Notes: generated by a model from the sequence alone, not told the origin. A DNA stretch of 64,000 nucleotides from CAKKQX01 sp963734595 (GCA_963734595.1 CAVTHV010000029.1:248001-312000); one strand, 5' to 3'; positions 1 through 11,670 are shown, counted from the first letter of the stretch. Program-made: numbers and translations.

Positions 1-3000
1 ACGTCGACCGCGGCAAACCCGGCGCGGTCGAAGGCCGCCGCCATCTCGATCTGCCCGTTCACGCCCTGCTCGCGCAGGATCGCCACCCGCGGCCGCGCGC
101 CGCTCGCGACGTAAGGTGCGGCAATGTCCTCCTGCGGATCGAACGTCAGGCTCGCGTGAAGTCCCGGATCACCGTCGTCGAGATGCGGTCGTATTCCTGC
201 TGCGCGCATTCCGGATTGTCGCGCAGCTTCTGCATGTGACAGGTGGTTTCGGACCACGCACGCTGCAGTTCCACGCGGGGGGCCGAAAGGATTTCCTGCC
301 CGCCCGCCCGAATGCGCAGCGTATCGTCGGCATTGAGCGTGCCGATCAGATGAAACGCACGCTCCAACCCGGCTGCGGCAAACACTTTTTCACATGGGGC
401 GTATGTTCGCGCCGCACCTGCAGCACCGCGCCCAGTTCCTCGTTGAACAATGCCGCGAGGTTCCGCGCCTGATCGTGCGGCGACAGCAGCGCATAGCCGT
501 CGATCGTCACGCCGCCGCGTCCCGGCAAACATCATTTCGCAAATCGTGGCGAGCAGGCCGCCATCGGAACGATCGTGATAAGCGAGCAGCCTGCCGTCCC
601 GGTTCAACTGTTGCACCGCTTCGAAATATCCTTTTAAATCAGCCGCCTGCTCGACATCCGGCGACTGATTGCCGAGCTGTCCGAAGACCTGCGCCAGCGC
701 CGAGCCGCCGAGCCGGCAGCGATTCAGCCCGAGATCGATCAGGATCAGGTCGGTGTCGCCGCAATCGGTCCTCAACTGCGGCGTCAGCGTCCTGCGCGCA
801 TCCTGCACCGGCGCAAATGCGGAGACGATCAGCGACAGCGGCGCCGTCACTTCCTTTTTCGCGCCGCCGTCTTCCCACGTCGTCTTCATCGACAGCGAAT
901 CCTTGCCGACCGGGATGCTGATGCCGAGCTGCGGGCACAGTTCCAGCGCGACCGCGCGCACGGTGTCGAACAGCGCGGCATCCTCGCCGGGATGTCCGGC
1001 CGCCGCCATCCAGTTGGCCGAGAGCTTGATGTCGCCGATGTTCGCGATCGCGGCGGCCGCGATATTGGTGATCGCTTCGCCGATCGCCATGCGGCCCGAA
1101 GCCTCGGGACTGATCAGCGCCAGCGGCGTGCGCTCGCCCATCGCCATCGCCTCGCCGCGATATGTCTTGAATCCCATCAGCGTCACCGCGACGTCCGCCA
1201 CCGGCACCTGCCACGGGCCGACCATCTGGTCGCGCGCCGTCATGCCGCCGACGGTGCGGTCGCCGATGGTGATCAGAAAAGTCTTGTCGGCGACCGCCGG
1301 CAGCCGCAGCACGCGATCGGCCGCCTGCCGGAGGTCGATGCCGGCCGCGTCGAACGGCGCGCAGATCGCGCCGCACATGCGCGACATTGCGCGTCATGCG
1401 GGGCGGCTTGCCCAGCAGCACCGCGAGTTCCATGTCGACCGGCTTGTTGCCGAACACCGGGTCGCTCACCGTGAGCTGGCCGTCGTCGGTCGCCTCCCCG
1501 ACCACCGCGAACGGACAGCGCTCGCGCTCGCAGATCGCGGCAAAACGCGCGAGGTCCGCCGGCGCGATCGCCAGCACGTAGCGCTCCTGCGCCTCGTTGC
1601 ACCAGATCTGCAGCGGCGACATGCCCGGCTCTTCGCTCGGCATCTTGCGCAGATCGAAACGCCCGCCGCGCCCGCGCCGAATGCACGATCTCCGGCAGCG
1701 CGTTCGACAGGCCGCCGGCGCCGACATCGTGGATCGACAGAATGGGATTGGCCTCGCCCAGCGCCCAGCAGCGGTCGATCACCTCCTGCGCGCGGCGCTC
1801 GATCTCGGCGTTGCCGCGCTGCACCGAGTCGAAATCGAGGTCTTCCTGGTTGGCGCCGGTATCCATGCTGGACGCCGCGCCGCCGCCGAGCCCGATCAGC
1901 AGCCCGGGCCCGCCCAGCTGGATCAGCAGCGCGCCGGCGCCCGGCACTTTCTTGAACGCATGGCGCGCCGCGATGTTGCCGAGGCCGCCGGCGATCATGA
2001 TCGGCTTGTGGTAGCCGCGCATCTCCCCCGCCACCTGCTGCTCGAAGGTGCGGAAATAGCCGGCGAGATTCGGGCGTCCGAATTCGTTGTTGAACGACGC
2101 GCCGCCGATCGGGCCGTCGATCATGATCTGCAGCGCCGACGCCATGCGCCGCGGCCGGCCGTAGCCGGTCTGTTCCCACGGCTGCACGAACCCCGGAATG
2201 TCGAGATTGGACACCGAGAACCCGGTCAGCCCCGCCTTGGGTCTTGGCGCCGCGGCCGGTCGCGCCCTCGTCGCGGATTTCACCGCCGGCGCCGGTCGCC
2301 GCTCCCGGAAACGGCGAGATCGCGGTCGGATGGTTGTGCGTCTCGACTTTCATCAGGATGTGGGTGTCGTCTTCGGCGAAACGGTATTCGCCTTCCGCAC
2401 CCGGATAAAACGCTCGCGACGCGCGCGCCTTCGATCACCGACGAGTTGTCGGAATAGGCCACGACCGTGCCCTGCGGATGCTTCTCGTGCGTGTTGCGGA
2501 TCATCCCGAACAGCGATCTGCGACTGCGGCTGGCCGTCGATCACCCAGTCGGCATTGAAGATCTTGTGCCGGCAGTGCTCGGAGTTGGCCTGCGCGAACA
2601 TCATCAGCTCGACATCGGTCGGATTGCGTCCGATGCGGGTGAAGTTTTCCGCGAGATAGTCGATTTCGTCGTCCGACAGCGCGAGCCCCATCGCGCGGTT
2701 GGCGCGCTTCAGCGCATCGACGCCGCCGCCGAGGATATCGACCGTCGCGAGCGGCCGCGGCGCGACATGCTGGAACAGCTGCGCCGCCTCGTCGAACGAT
2801 TCGAGCACGGTCTCGGTCATGCGATCGTGGATGAGCGGCGAGCAGCGCGGCTTTCTCCTGCGCTGCAAGCGCGCCGGGCGTGCTCGCGCGTCACCCAGAA
2901 TGCGACGCCGCGCTCGATGCGCTCGACCTTCTCCAGTCCGCAGTGCCGGGCGATATCGGTTGCCTTCGAGGACCACGGCGACATCGTGCCGAGGCGCGGC

Positions 3001-3237
3001 ACCACGAGCAGCAGCTGGCCGCTTTCGGCAACGTCGGCGGCGCTCGGGCCGTAAGTGAGGATGCGTTCGAGCCGCCCGCGCTCGCCGTCGGACAGCGCCT
3101 GCGGCCACCTGCACGAAATGCCAGTATTCGGCGTCGATGCGGACCCCGGGCAAGGAAGCGGAAACGGCTTGCAGAAGTTTCTGGAGGCGGAAGGCGGAAA
3201 GGGCGCTGCGTCCCCGCAGCCTGATGAGTTGCGGCAT
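1..3237 (-). CDS. purL: phosphoribosylformylglycinamidine synthase (PurL), frameshifted, 3' end beyond the window
   Basis: Large FGAM synthase, which makes FGAM from FGAR, glutamine and ATP in de novo purine synthesis in the cytoplasm. The N terminus (MPQLIRLRGRSALSAF) starts at 3237. The canonical ETHNHPTAISPFPG and TGAGGEIRD motifs lie near 2350-2290, a second synthase half follows with HDRSDGGL near 580-550, and the first residues of the glutaminase domain (RVAILREQGVNGQIEMA) lie at about 90-30, so the remainder is off the left edge. Conserved sequence jumps between all three frames at least nine times (near 3110, 2890, 2510, 2410, 2250, 1690, 1390, 530 and 400), with almost no residues lost at the joints. 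Because purL is essential for purine prototrophy and every segment is well conserved, I read this as base-calling insertions and not a pseudogene. A 70-bp gap separates it from divergent nnrD. Confidence 0.93.
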
Positions 3238-3306
3238 GCTCAGTCGAACTCGTTAAAGCCGTATTTTACCCAAATTCCGCTTTGAATTCAGCTAAACTAC
3301 CTTTCG

Positions 3307-4804
3307 ATGGCGCCCCATTTCGCACATAACACGCCGGTCTACCTCACCGCCGGAATCCGCCAGATCGAAGCCGCAGCGGCCGCTCTGCCCGACGCGCCGC
3401 CGTTGATGGAGCGGGCCGGCCTCGCCGCGGCGGAACTCGCGCGCGAGCTCGCCAACAACAACGGCAAGCCGGTCCTGGTGCTGGCCGGTCCCGGCAACAA
3501 CGGCGGCGATGCGTTCGTCATCGCGCGCCACCTCAGGCAATGGTGGTTCAGCGTCAGCGTCGTCTTCACCGGCGACGACAAAAAGCTCTCGGCGGATGCC
3601 GCCAAGGCGCTGCAGGACTGGCGTGCCGCCGGGGGAACAATTCTTGACGCGATTCCGCCAAACCAGGACTGGGGCCTGATCATCGACGGCCTGTTCGGCA
3701 TCGGCCTGCAGCGCGATGTCACGGGACGCCATGCCGAACTCATTGCCGCGGCCAACGGCAGCGGCGCGCCAGTGCTCGCCGTCGACATCCCCAGCGGACT
3801 GGAGTCCGACAGCGGCCGCGTGCTGGGCTGCGCGATGCGCGCGCAGCACACCGTCACCTTCATCGGCCTCAAGCCGGGACTGCTCACGCTCGACGGGCCC
3901 GATCACAGCGGCGAAATTCATTTGCGCACCCTCGGCCTCGATGCCCCGGCGCTGCTGCCCGCGCAGGGTTCGGTCATCGGCCGCGAAGTCCTGCAAACCG
4001 CGCTCAAGCCGCGCGCGCTGAACACCCACAAGGGAAACTTCGGCAGCGTCGGCATCATCGGCGGCGCCAGGGGCATGGTCGGCGCGGCACTGCTTGCCGG
4101 GACGCGCGGCGCTGAAACTCGGCGCCGGCCGGATTTATGTCGGGCTGATCGCGGGCGATGCCCCGCTGCTCGATCCGAACCAGCCCGAACTGATGCTGCG
4201 CGCGGCGGATGAAGTGCTCAAGCTCGATCACCTCACCGCTCTCGCGGTCGGACCCGGGCTTGGCCAATCGCCTGATGCGGCGTTCTACCTCGCGCGGGCG
4301 CTGGCTTCGCCGCTGCCGCTGGTGATCGACGCCGACGGCCTGAATCTGATCGCCGTCTCACAACAGATAAAAGATCAATTAAAACAACGAATTACAACAA
4401 CACTGCTGACCCCGCATCCGGCCGAAGCGGCCCGGCTGCTCGACTGCGCCACGCGCGACGTGCAACACGACCGCGTCGCAGCGGCGAAGCGCATCGCAGC
4501 GGATTTCAACTGCGGCGTGGTGCTGAAGGGCGCGGGCAGCGTCTGCGCGTTTGCGGACCAGAGCTGGGCGATCAATACATCCGGCAATCCCGGCATGGCC
4601 AGCGCCGGCATGGGCGACGTGCTGAGCGGCCTCATCGCCGCGTTCATCGCCCAGGGCGCCGATGCGAGAACGGCGTTGCTCGCCGGCGTCTGGCTTCACG
4701 GCGCGGCCGCCGACGCACTCGTCGCAGGCGGCATTGGACCGGTCGGGCTCACCGCCGGCGAACTGATCGACGCCGCGCGCCGCCTGGCCAACGCGCGGGA
4801 ATAA
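3307..4804 (+). CDS. nnrD: bifunctional NAD(P)H-hydrate epimerase / ADP-dependent dehydratase, one frameshift
   Basis: Repairs hydrated NAD(P)H: the N-terminal YjeF_N domain (about residues 1-215) epimerises R- to S-NAD(P)HX and the C-terminal carbohydrate-kinase-like domain (about 225-498) dehydrates it using ADP. GPGNNGGDAF and DGLFGIGL mark the epimerase; THKGNFGSVGIIGG opens the dehydratase; ASAGMGDVLSG is its C-terminal nucleotide/catalytic motif. The frame changes at about 4102, where one extra A splits AGRAALKLGAG; removing it gives 498 codons. An unusually AT-rich in-frame patch (4364-4395) encodes a Lys/Gln-rich stretch just before LLTPHPAEAARLL and matches an intergenic motif found elsewhere in the window. 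Divergent from purL, convergent with the LysR gene. Confidence 0.93.
4364..4395 (-). repeat. AT-rich short motif, copy 1 (inside nnrD)
   Basis: Read on the minus strand, this segment starts GTAATTCGTTGTTTTAAT and ends in TTTTATCTG. It closely matches segments at 19628, 26686 and 51286. Here it lies inside the nnrD reading frame, where its AT-richness contrasts sharply with the GC-rich gene. It may be a small inserted repeat tolerated in frame, or chance codon use; the shared word CGTTGTTTT makes chance less likely. Confidence 0.45.
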
Positions 4805-4808
4805 CCGC

Positions 4809-5751
4809 TCAGTCCGATCCGGCCGCCGCGCGGCGCGACGCGCCACGCCGATTCCATGGCGGCGCGTTGAAAATCGACACGAGAAAATCCACGAAAACAC
4901 GCAGTTTCGGCGCAATGCGCTGCTGCTGCGGGAAAGACCGCCGAGATGTCGTAGCCCTCGGCCTTGTAATCCCCGAGGATTTCCACGAGTTCGCCGCTCG
5001 TCAGCAGCGATTGCGCGTAGTATTCAGCGACCTGGACGATGCCCAGGCCCGCGTGGGCCGCCGCGACCAGCGCCTCGCCGCTGTTGAACGTCATGAAGCC
5101 GTTTACCGCGATATGCCGCGCGCCGGAATCGGCCTTGAACTGCCACTCCCGCACCCGCCCGTTGCGCGGCCGGCGGTACGTGAGGCAGGTGTGCCCCATC
5201 AACTCCTCGGGAACGCGCGGCGTGCCCCGCTCCGCGAAGTATTTCGGCGCCGCGCACACCACATAACGGGTAGACCCGAGCCGCCGCACGGCGAGGCGGG
5301 ACGCGTGCAGTTCACCGACCTGCACCGACACGTCGAGGCCGTCCTCGATCGTGTAGGGCACGAAATCGCTGCAGACGATTTCGAGCGACACCTGGGGATA
5401 TTTGCGCACGAAATCCGGCAGGTACGGCACGATCCACATCCGGCCCAGCGCCGAAGGCACGCCGACGCGCAGCCAGCCGCTCGGCACGCGGCCCGCGCGG
5501 CTCACCGTCAATTCCGCTTCTTCGAGATCGGCGGTGATCTGTTTGCAGCGCGCATAGAATTCCGCGCCCTCCGCGGTCAGGTTCAGGCGGCGTGTCGTCC
5601 GGTTGAGCAGCCGCACTGCCAGCTTGCGCTCGAGCCGGGCGAGCGCCGCGCTCACCGCCGCCGTGGACACGCCGAGCGCCCGGGCAGCGGCGCTCAGCGT
5701 GCCGGTTTCGACCACCCGCAGAAACACCAGAACTCCATGCAGCCGATCCAT
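4809..5751 (-). CDS. LysR-family transcriptional regulator, one frameshift near its C terminus
   Basis: An N-terminal winged HTH (about residues 3-62, MDRLHGVLVFLRVVETG then SAAARALGVSTAAVS) is followed by a LysR substrate-binding domain (about 90-295). I start at the ATG at 5751 because the upstream in-frame TTG would add only seven residues and MDRLxx is a common LysR beginning. One inserted base near 4930 shifts the last 40 residues; correcting it gives a 313-residue protein ending FLVSIFNAPPWNRRG. It is divergent from the DHDPS-like genes (196-bp gap), the usual arrangement for a LysR protein controlling a neighbouring catabolic operon. The inducer is unknown. Confidence 0.9.
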
Positions 5752-5946
5752 GCGTATGTTCCCGATTGTCAATTTTTGGCTTAAGAGTGATTCTAGGCCC
5801 TGCCGCCTGTTCGTTCCAGAGGAACACCACTAGAATGCCGCGAGTGGCAGGCGTGGATATGCGCCGGCCCCCAACCCACACGGCCTGCAGGCAATCCGCG
5901 CCAGACGCGAAAAAATGCGCGGGCCGACAACAACGGGATAGCAGAC

Positions 5947-6861
5947 ATGTCGATTGTTCTCAAAGGCGTCATGCAGAGCACGGTCACTCCGCTCAAGGAC
6001 GACTTCAGCCCCGATCTGGCGACGTTCGAGAAACTCGTGGAATTCCACATCCGCACCGGTGCCACCGCCATCGCGTGGCCGCACCACAAGGCGGAGTCGC
6101 TCAATCTGACCATCGCCGAACGCAAGCAGTTCGCCGAGGTCGCGGTGAAAGTCACGGCGGGACGGGTGCCGGTGTCGATCCACGTCAGCGCGCTCGCCGT
6201 CGAAGACACGATGGAACTCGCGCGCCACGCGCAAAAAATCGGCGCGGACGCCATCCTCGCCATCACGCCCTATTTCTGGAACCCGTCTTCCGAAGCGCTG
6301 TACGATTATTTCGTCCGGGTCGGCACCTCGATCGACCTGCCGCTCATCGCTTACAACTCCCCGAGTTATCTCTCGGGCGTGGAAATCACCGGCGACCTCA
6401 CGCGGCGCCTCATCGAACGCCTGCCCAACTTCATCGCGATGAAGGAGGCGAGCTTCGACAGCGAGAAGTTTCTGGAGATCGCGCGCGCGGCATTCGCGCT
6501 GCGGCCCGGCTTTTCGATGATCGCCGGCGTCGAATTCCTGCTGCCGTCGGTGCCGCTCGGCGGCGCCGGCTCCTATTCGTCGGCCGGGGCGATCTGTCCC
6601 AACCTCTGCACGCAGCTCTACGACGCCTGCGTCGCCGCCGACTGGCCGCGCGCGCGCGAACTGCAATACAAGCTCGCGCAGCTGTGGGACCTGTTCCGCG
6701 ACCAGTATCCGTCATCGCTCAAGGGCGGCATGGTGATCATGGGGCGTCCGGTCGGACCGACCCGGGGGCCGCTGCCGACCGCGACGCCGGAGCGCCAGGC
6801 GCACATCCGCACCCAGCTCGAGCAACTGGGCATTCTCGACACCGAGCCGCATGGCTGGTAA
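5947..6861 (+). CDS. dihydrodipicolinate synthase / N-acetylneuraminate lyase superfamily protein
   Basis: A 304-residue TIM-barrel class I aldolase of the DapA superfamily. The Schiff-base lysine is present at K166 in FIAMKEAS, and the paired tyrosine at Y136 in AYNSP. The usual GxxGE substrate loop is replaced by PHHKAES (residues 45-51), so lysine biosynthesis is unlikely; such variants act on other 2-oxo acids. It is the first gene of a plus-strand set with a same-length paralogue starting 26 bases downstream and an SDR, divergent from a LysR regulator. A catabolic aldolase or dehydratase-aldolase role is inferred; the substrate cannot be named. Confidence 0.88.
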   Translation: MSIVLKGVMQSTVTPLKDDFSPDLATFEKLVEFHIRTGATAIAWPHHKAESLNLTIAERKQFAEVAVKVTAGRVPVSIHVSALAVEDTMELARHAQKIGADAILAITPYFWNPSSEALYDYFVRVGTSIDLPLIAYNSPSYLSGVEITGDLTRRLIERLPNFIAMKEASFDSEKFLEIARAAFALRPGFSMIAGVEFLLPSVPLGGAGSYSSAGAICPNLCTQLYDACVAADWPRARELQYKLAQLWDLFRDQYPSSLKGGMVIMGRPVGPTRGPLPTATPERQAHIRTQLEQLGILDTEPHGW

Positions 6862-6887
6862 TTGTTGATTTGAAGAGGCCACTCAAG

Positions 6888-7803
6888 ATGCCGACTTTCC
6901 AACCCGGTTTGGTGCATACGCCGGTCACGCCTTTCAAGGGCGACCGCCAGATTGATTTCGATACCTACGGCAAACTGCTCGAGTTTCATCTGCGCCACGG
7001 CGCGCAGACGCTCGCGCTGCCGATGCATGCCGGCGAATCGGTGAGCCTCGGCGACGCGGAACAGCAGGCGCTGCTCGACTTCGCGATCAGGCAGATCAAA
7101 GGACGCGTGCCGGTCATCGTCCACGTCAGCGATTCGGGCACCGGCATCGCCGCGGCGCGCGCGAAGCGCGCGGAAGCGAGCGGCGCCGCCGCGGTCGTGG
7201 CGACCACCCCCTACTACTGGACGCCGCCGCCGGCCATGGTGCTCGAGCATTTTGCGCAGATCGGCGCCGCGGTGCGCATTCCGTTCTACGTGTTCTACAC
7301 GCCGCAGGAGATGGGCGGCACCAAGCTCAGCACCGACCTGATCTTGAAGCTCGTCCAGCGGCTCGACAATTTCGCCGGCGTGATCGACGCGAGCCTCGAC
7401 TGGCAGTTCATGATCAACATCATTTCCAATGCGCAGCGCGTGCGGCCGGCCTTCCAGCTCATTTCGGGGACCGAATACATGATCTCGGCCGGCGCCATCG
7501 GCGCGACCGGCATGTTGTCATCGCTGGCGGGGATCGCGCCGAAACTGATCGGCGAACTCTACGCGCTTTGCCGCAAGGAACAGTACGACAAGGCGCGTCC
7601 CGCCCAGGAAGCGGTCGCCGCGCTGCGGCAGGCCGTGAAGAAAACGGGCATCGCGGGCCTGAAGGGCGCGATGCGCGCGATGGGACGCGATTGCGGACAG
7701 CCGCGGCCCCCGCTCGACGCGCTGGGCAGCCGGCGACTACGAGCGGATTGCAGCCGCGCTCGGCGCCATGCCGGCGCTCGGCGGCGAGCCGAAAAACTGG
7801 TAG
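6888..7803 (+). CDS. DHDPS-superfamily paralogue lacking the catalytic Lys and Tyr, one frameshift
   Basis: Second DapA-superfamily gene, also 304 residues after removal of one extra A near 7729 (DALG joins GDYERIAAAL). Alignment with the preceding gene runs without gaps through the core. The lysine position (166) is isoleucine in FAGVIDASLDW and the tyrosine position (136) is phenylalanine in VFYTP. The GxxGE region reads MHAGES. The Schiff-base lysine codon is ATC, far from the frameshift, so this is not a sequencing artefact of the indel type. It should be unable to do class I aldolase chemistry. It may be a partner subunit of the first protein, a hydratase or lactonase with other chemistry, or a binding protein. 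Confidence 0.85.
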
Positions 7804-7820
7804 GGTTCCGGAGACCCGCA

Positions 7821-8593
7821 GTGCCGGATCCGCAATCAGCGTCGAAACAAACCGCGTTCATCACCGGCGCTTCGTACGGCATCGGCGCCGCTTGCGCGCT
7901 GGCGCTGGCGCGCGATGGTTATGAACTCGCATTGTCGGCAACGCGCCTCGAAAATCTTGCGGCGACACGGGCGAAGCTCGAAGCCATGGGAACGAAAGTG
8001 GTGGCCATGGCGCTCGATATCCGTTCCCCTGCCAGTATCGAAAAAGCGCTGGACGAAGCCGCCGGCGCGCTCGGCAGGCTCGACGTGCTGGTCAACAATG
8101 CCGGCGTCACGCTGCGCAAGAAGGCGCTGGAGGTGACCGCGCAGGAATGGGAAACCGTGATGGCCACCAACGTCACGGGCACTTTTTTCATGAGCCAGCG
8201 GATGGGACGCCACCTGATCGACGGCGGGCGCCCCGGCTGCATCATCAACATGGGATCGACCCACGGACTGGTGGGCATGGCCGGGCGCTCGACCTACGGC
8301 ATCTCCAAGGCTGCGATCTCGCACATGACCCGGATGCTGGCGATCGAGTGGGCGGAGCACGGCATTCGCGTCAACGCCATCGCGCCGGGCCGGGTCGACA
8401 GCAAGTCGCCGGCAGCGTGCCGCCACTTCCGGCGATACCAAATATCTCGAGTCCGCGCTGAACCGCATACCGCTACAGACGTTTCACGACGGTCGAGGAC
8501 GTGGCGGAAGCCGTGCGTTACCTGGCGAGTCCCGCGGCCGCCTGCATCACCGGACAGACGCTGGTGCTCGACGGCGGCCTGACCGCCCAGTAG
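7821..8593 (+). CDS. SDR-family NAD(P)-dependent oxidoreductase, two frameshifts near the 3' end
   Basis: Classical short-chain dehydrogenase of 256 residues after correction. The Rossmann motif TGASYGIG is at residues 15-22, VNNAG at 91-95, and catalytic Ser146 (MGSTHG), Tyr159 and Lys163 (YGISK) are present. Two inserted bases (a T near 8420 and a T near 8480) disrupt the C terminus, which otherwise reads TVEDVAEAVRYLASP, then GQTLVLDGG, the normal SDR ending. The start is a GTG 17 bases after the preceding stop, so the gene is probably co-transcribed with the two DHDPS-like genes. It likely oxidises or reduces an intermediate of the same pathway; the substrate is unknown. Confidence 0.9.
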
Positions 8594-8620
8594 CCGCCCT
8601 GCTCCGGCGAAAGACCAGAC

Positions 8621-9983
8621 TCACCTCGCGGGTACCGTCGCCCGCGCCAGTTCGCGAACATCCGCCAGCGACAGACAGCCCCGGCAGAGGTCGAGCAGGC
8701 GTTCGGCGCCCGCGGTGCCGAGCACGCGCGCCTGCGCAGTCCATGAACTTCTCCACACGGTCCTGTTCGGTCATCGGCCAGGCCGGCGATCCCGGCACGC
8801 GGTCGACACGGCGTTCGAAACGCCCGCGCGGCGTCACCACCGCGACGTCGAGATAGCCGGAAATTCCGGAGTAGAGTTTTTCGTCCTCGATGCGATAACG
8901 CCGGACCTTGCGCGCGAGTTGCTGCGCCTGCGGACGGCGGACCATGGCGTCGGTGAACGTCTCCAGCACGAGCTTGCGGTCGAGCAGCGTCGCTGCGGCA
9001 ACGTACTCGATGCTGAATTTCCCTTCGAGCCCGGTCTGCGGGTCGCGGCTGATGAGCGCCGTGTCGCCGCCCGGAAGGAATCCGACCGCCACCTCGCTGA
9101 CTTCATCCGCCTTGATATCGTAGCGGTCGATCAGTTCGAACAGCCCGCCGACGGCGCGATGGTTCGAATAGCAGCACGGCCAGCGCTTGACGTAAATGCC
9201 GGGCTCGACGATTTCCCACGGCTGCCCGAGACGACCGGCCAGCGCGGACAGCGCTTCGCCATCTTCGCCGCGGTAAGTGTCCAGCAGGCTGTCTTTGCCA
9301 TCGAAAATCGCCGGGTCGGCGGTAAAACCCTGGCGCGCCATCCACGCCGAGAGCACGCCGCAGCGCGCCGCATGGCCGGCGTGAAAAGGCTTGGTCATGG
9401 TGCCGAAGTTGCGGACCAGCCCGCTCATCTGCGAAGCGGCGAGGCCCCAGGCCCGCTGCAATGCTGCCGGATCGAGCCCCCACAGCCGCGCCGCGACCGC
9501 CGTCGAGGACAACACGCCGACAGTCGCCGTCGTATGCCAGCCGCGCAGGAAATGACCGTGCCCGAGCGCGCGCGCAAGTTTGCCCGCGATTTCCACACCG
9601 AGTGCGTGGGCGGCCAGCACCTCTTTCCCCGAAGCGCCGGCCACCTCGCCGACCGCCAGCGCGACGGGCACCAGCGTCGCGCTGGGATGACCGCGCAGGC
9701 TCGGATGGCTGTCGTCGAAATCGAGCGCATGGCTGCAGATGCCGTTGGCGAATGCGGCTTCGGCGGGAGACGTGGCAAGATCGCGGCCCCAGAACGTCGC
9801 CTGCGGCTTCGCGCCAAGATCGCGCACCCAGCGCAGGGCGATGTCCGCGACCGGCTCGAGGGTGCCCGCGATGGCGACGCCCAGCGTATCGGTCAGGGCG
9901 TTGCGGGCGTTCGCGAGAACGGCTTCCGGAATGTCGGATGCGCGGGTGTCGATGACAAAATGCGCCAGCGTTTCGGTGATCAC
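8621..9983 (-). CDS. MmgE/PrpD family protein, one frameshift near the C terminus
   Basis: A 453-residue member of the MmgE/PrpD fold, the family of 2-methylcitrate dehydratase and cis-aconitate-type enzymes. Features are the N-terminal helical domain (ITETLAHFVIDTRASDIPE), the conserved HALDFDDSH motif, GWHTTATVGVLSS, and MTKPFHAGHAARCG. GTG at 9983 is chosen as start because homology begins there. A single extra base near 8735 shifts the last 40 residues. It follows the flavoprotein gene on the same strand with a 44-base gap. A dehydratase or isomerase acting on a tricarboxylic-acid-like substrate is likely; the exact reaction is not shown. Confidence 0.9.
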
Positions 9984-10027
9984 GCCGTTTCTCCGTTGGT
10001 CTCCGGGCACCCCGGCGATTTGCGCGT

Positions 10028-11513
10028 CTACCCTGCCCGCGCGGCGAGTCCTGCCGCCGTCCCGGCAATCCGTCCGAACACCGTGCCCGAAACCAGGCCG
10101 GTGCCCGCGGCGTAGTTGAAGTAGAAGATGCCGCCGACCATTTCGCCGGCGGTGTAAAGCCCCGGGATCGGGTGGAAATTCACGTCCAGCACCTGCGCGG
10201 TCTGCGGATCGACGCGCAGTCCGCCGAAGGTAAAGGTGATGCCGCACGTCACGGCATAAGCCTCGAACGGCGGCGTGTCGAGCGGATTCGCCCAGTTCGA
10301 CTTCGGCGGCTCGATCCCGGTCGTGCCGCGGCCGTCCTTGATCGCGTGGTTGAACGGCACGTCGGTGCGTACCGCGGCGTTGAATTCGCGCACGGTCTTG
10401 AGAAATCCTTCGGCATTGACGCCCTCGAGTTTCGCCGCCAGTTCCTCCAGCGTGTTGGCGGTGACGCGCGTCACGTTCTTGTCGCCGTACTCGGGCCGCA
10501 GCAGCGGCTTGACCTTGGCGTCGAACACCTGGTACGCGAACTGTGCCGGCTGCTTCAGCACCTCGGCGCCGTACTTCGCGTAGGTGTAGTTGTAGAACTC
10601 CGCGCCTTCGTCGACAAAACGCTTGCCGTCGGCGTTGATCATGATCGACATCGGATAGCTGTGCCGGTACGAGCTTTCCGGAATGTTCAGATTGCCGAAC
10701 TCCGGCGCATAGCGCTCCCACGACACTGCGTGGCGGCCCGACCAGTTGCCGTAAGCGCAGGCGCCGATGTCGAGCGCCATCCTGAGCCCCTCGCCCACGT
10801 TGAAGCGCGTGCCGCGCACTTTCGCCAGTTCCCAGCCCGGGCCCAGGTAGCGCGTGCGCCATTCGGGATTGGCCTCGAAACCGCCGCAGGCGAGCACCAC
10901 GGCGCGCGCCCGGAATTCCAGCAGCTTGCCCTCGCGTTTGGCATTCACTCCGAGCACGCGCTCGCCGTCGTAGATCAGCGACACCGCGCGCGTCTCGTAG
11001 AAAATCTCGATGCCTTTCTTCGCCGCGGTATCGGTGAGGCTCTGCACCAGGCCCGGGTCCGCCGCCCGACACCCACAGCGGCATGCGGCCGAAAAACTTG
11101 CGTTTGCCCGCGACGACGGCGGACTGGTGGCGGTAGTTCGGCACGAAGCGCACGCCCTGGCTGCGCAGCCACACCATGCCCTCCAGGCTGCGCGTGACCA
11201 GGATCTCGCTCAGATCGGGATCGGTGCGATAGCTCGTGACGTTATACAGGTCGTCGAAGAACTGGTCCTTGGTGTTGCTGTCCCAGTCGACGCTGTCCAC
11301 CTCGTCGGCGGGGATGTCGGTGACCTTCTGCAGATCCCGCACCGAGTCGTATGCGAAGCGCATGACGCCGCCCGCGAAGCGGCTGTTGCCGCCGGATTCA
11401 TCGACCGGCGCGGCTTCCAGTATCGCCACGCTGGCGCCCTGCTCTTTCGCCGAGAGCGCGGCACACAGGGCCGCGTTGCCTCTGCCTACTACGATCACAT
11501 CGAATTGCTGCAT
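10028..11513 (-). CDS. FAD-dependent dehydrogenase, tricarballylate dehydrogenase (TcuA)-like, one frameshift
   Basis: A flavoprotein of the fumarate reductase/succinate dehydrogenase class, 494 residues after correction. The dinucleotide motif is VVGRGNAALCAALSA (residues 8-22), the VVLACGGFEANPEW segment is mid-protein, and the C-terminal FAD motif is GLYTAGEMVGG followed by AGTGLVSG. The GxGNAALCAA form of the first motif resembles tricarballylate dehydrogenases. One inserted base near 11063 separates MPLWVSGG from LVQSLTDTAAKKG. Together with the downstream MmgE/PrpD gene this suggests breakdown of a tricarboxylate or related unsaturated acid. No signal peptide is evident, so the protein is probably cytoplasmic. 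Confidence 0.88.
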
Positions 11514-11670
11514 GGGGGAATCCTCGCCTCGCGAAAAAAACAGGAATTCAGGATGTCAGTGTGCGTGCCCGGCACCGTCCGGATGTTGTGCCGCGACGCT
11601 CTCTGCCGAGTGTCTGAAGAGTCTATACAGATCACCCGGTGCCGCACAGCCGAGCGCGCCTAAATCACTA

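Noticed and set aside
1..3237. purL as a decayed pseudogene
   Set aside because: Every segment is conserved, no residues are missing and the changes are insertions, as in other housekeeping genes here.
5766..8582. One 938-codon frame through the second DHDPS-like gene and the SDR, suggesting a fusion
   Set aside because: Correcting one inserted base restores the stop at 7801 and the SDR has its own start at 7821; the upstream part is out of frame with the first DHDPS gene.
8547..11513. One 988-codon frame joining the TcuA-like and MmgE/PrpD proteins
   Set aside because: Each has a separate start and stop once single insertions are removed; the join passes through out-of-frame sequence.
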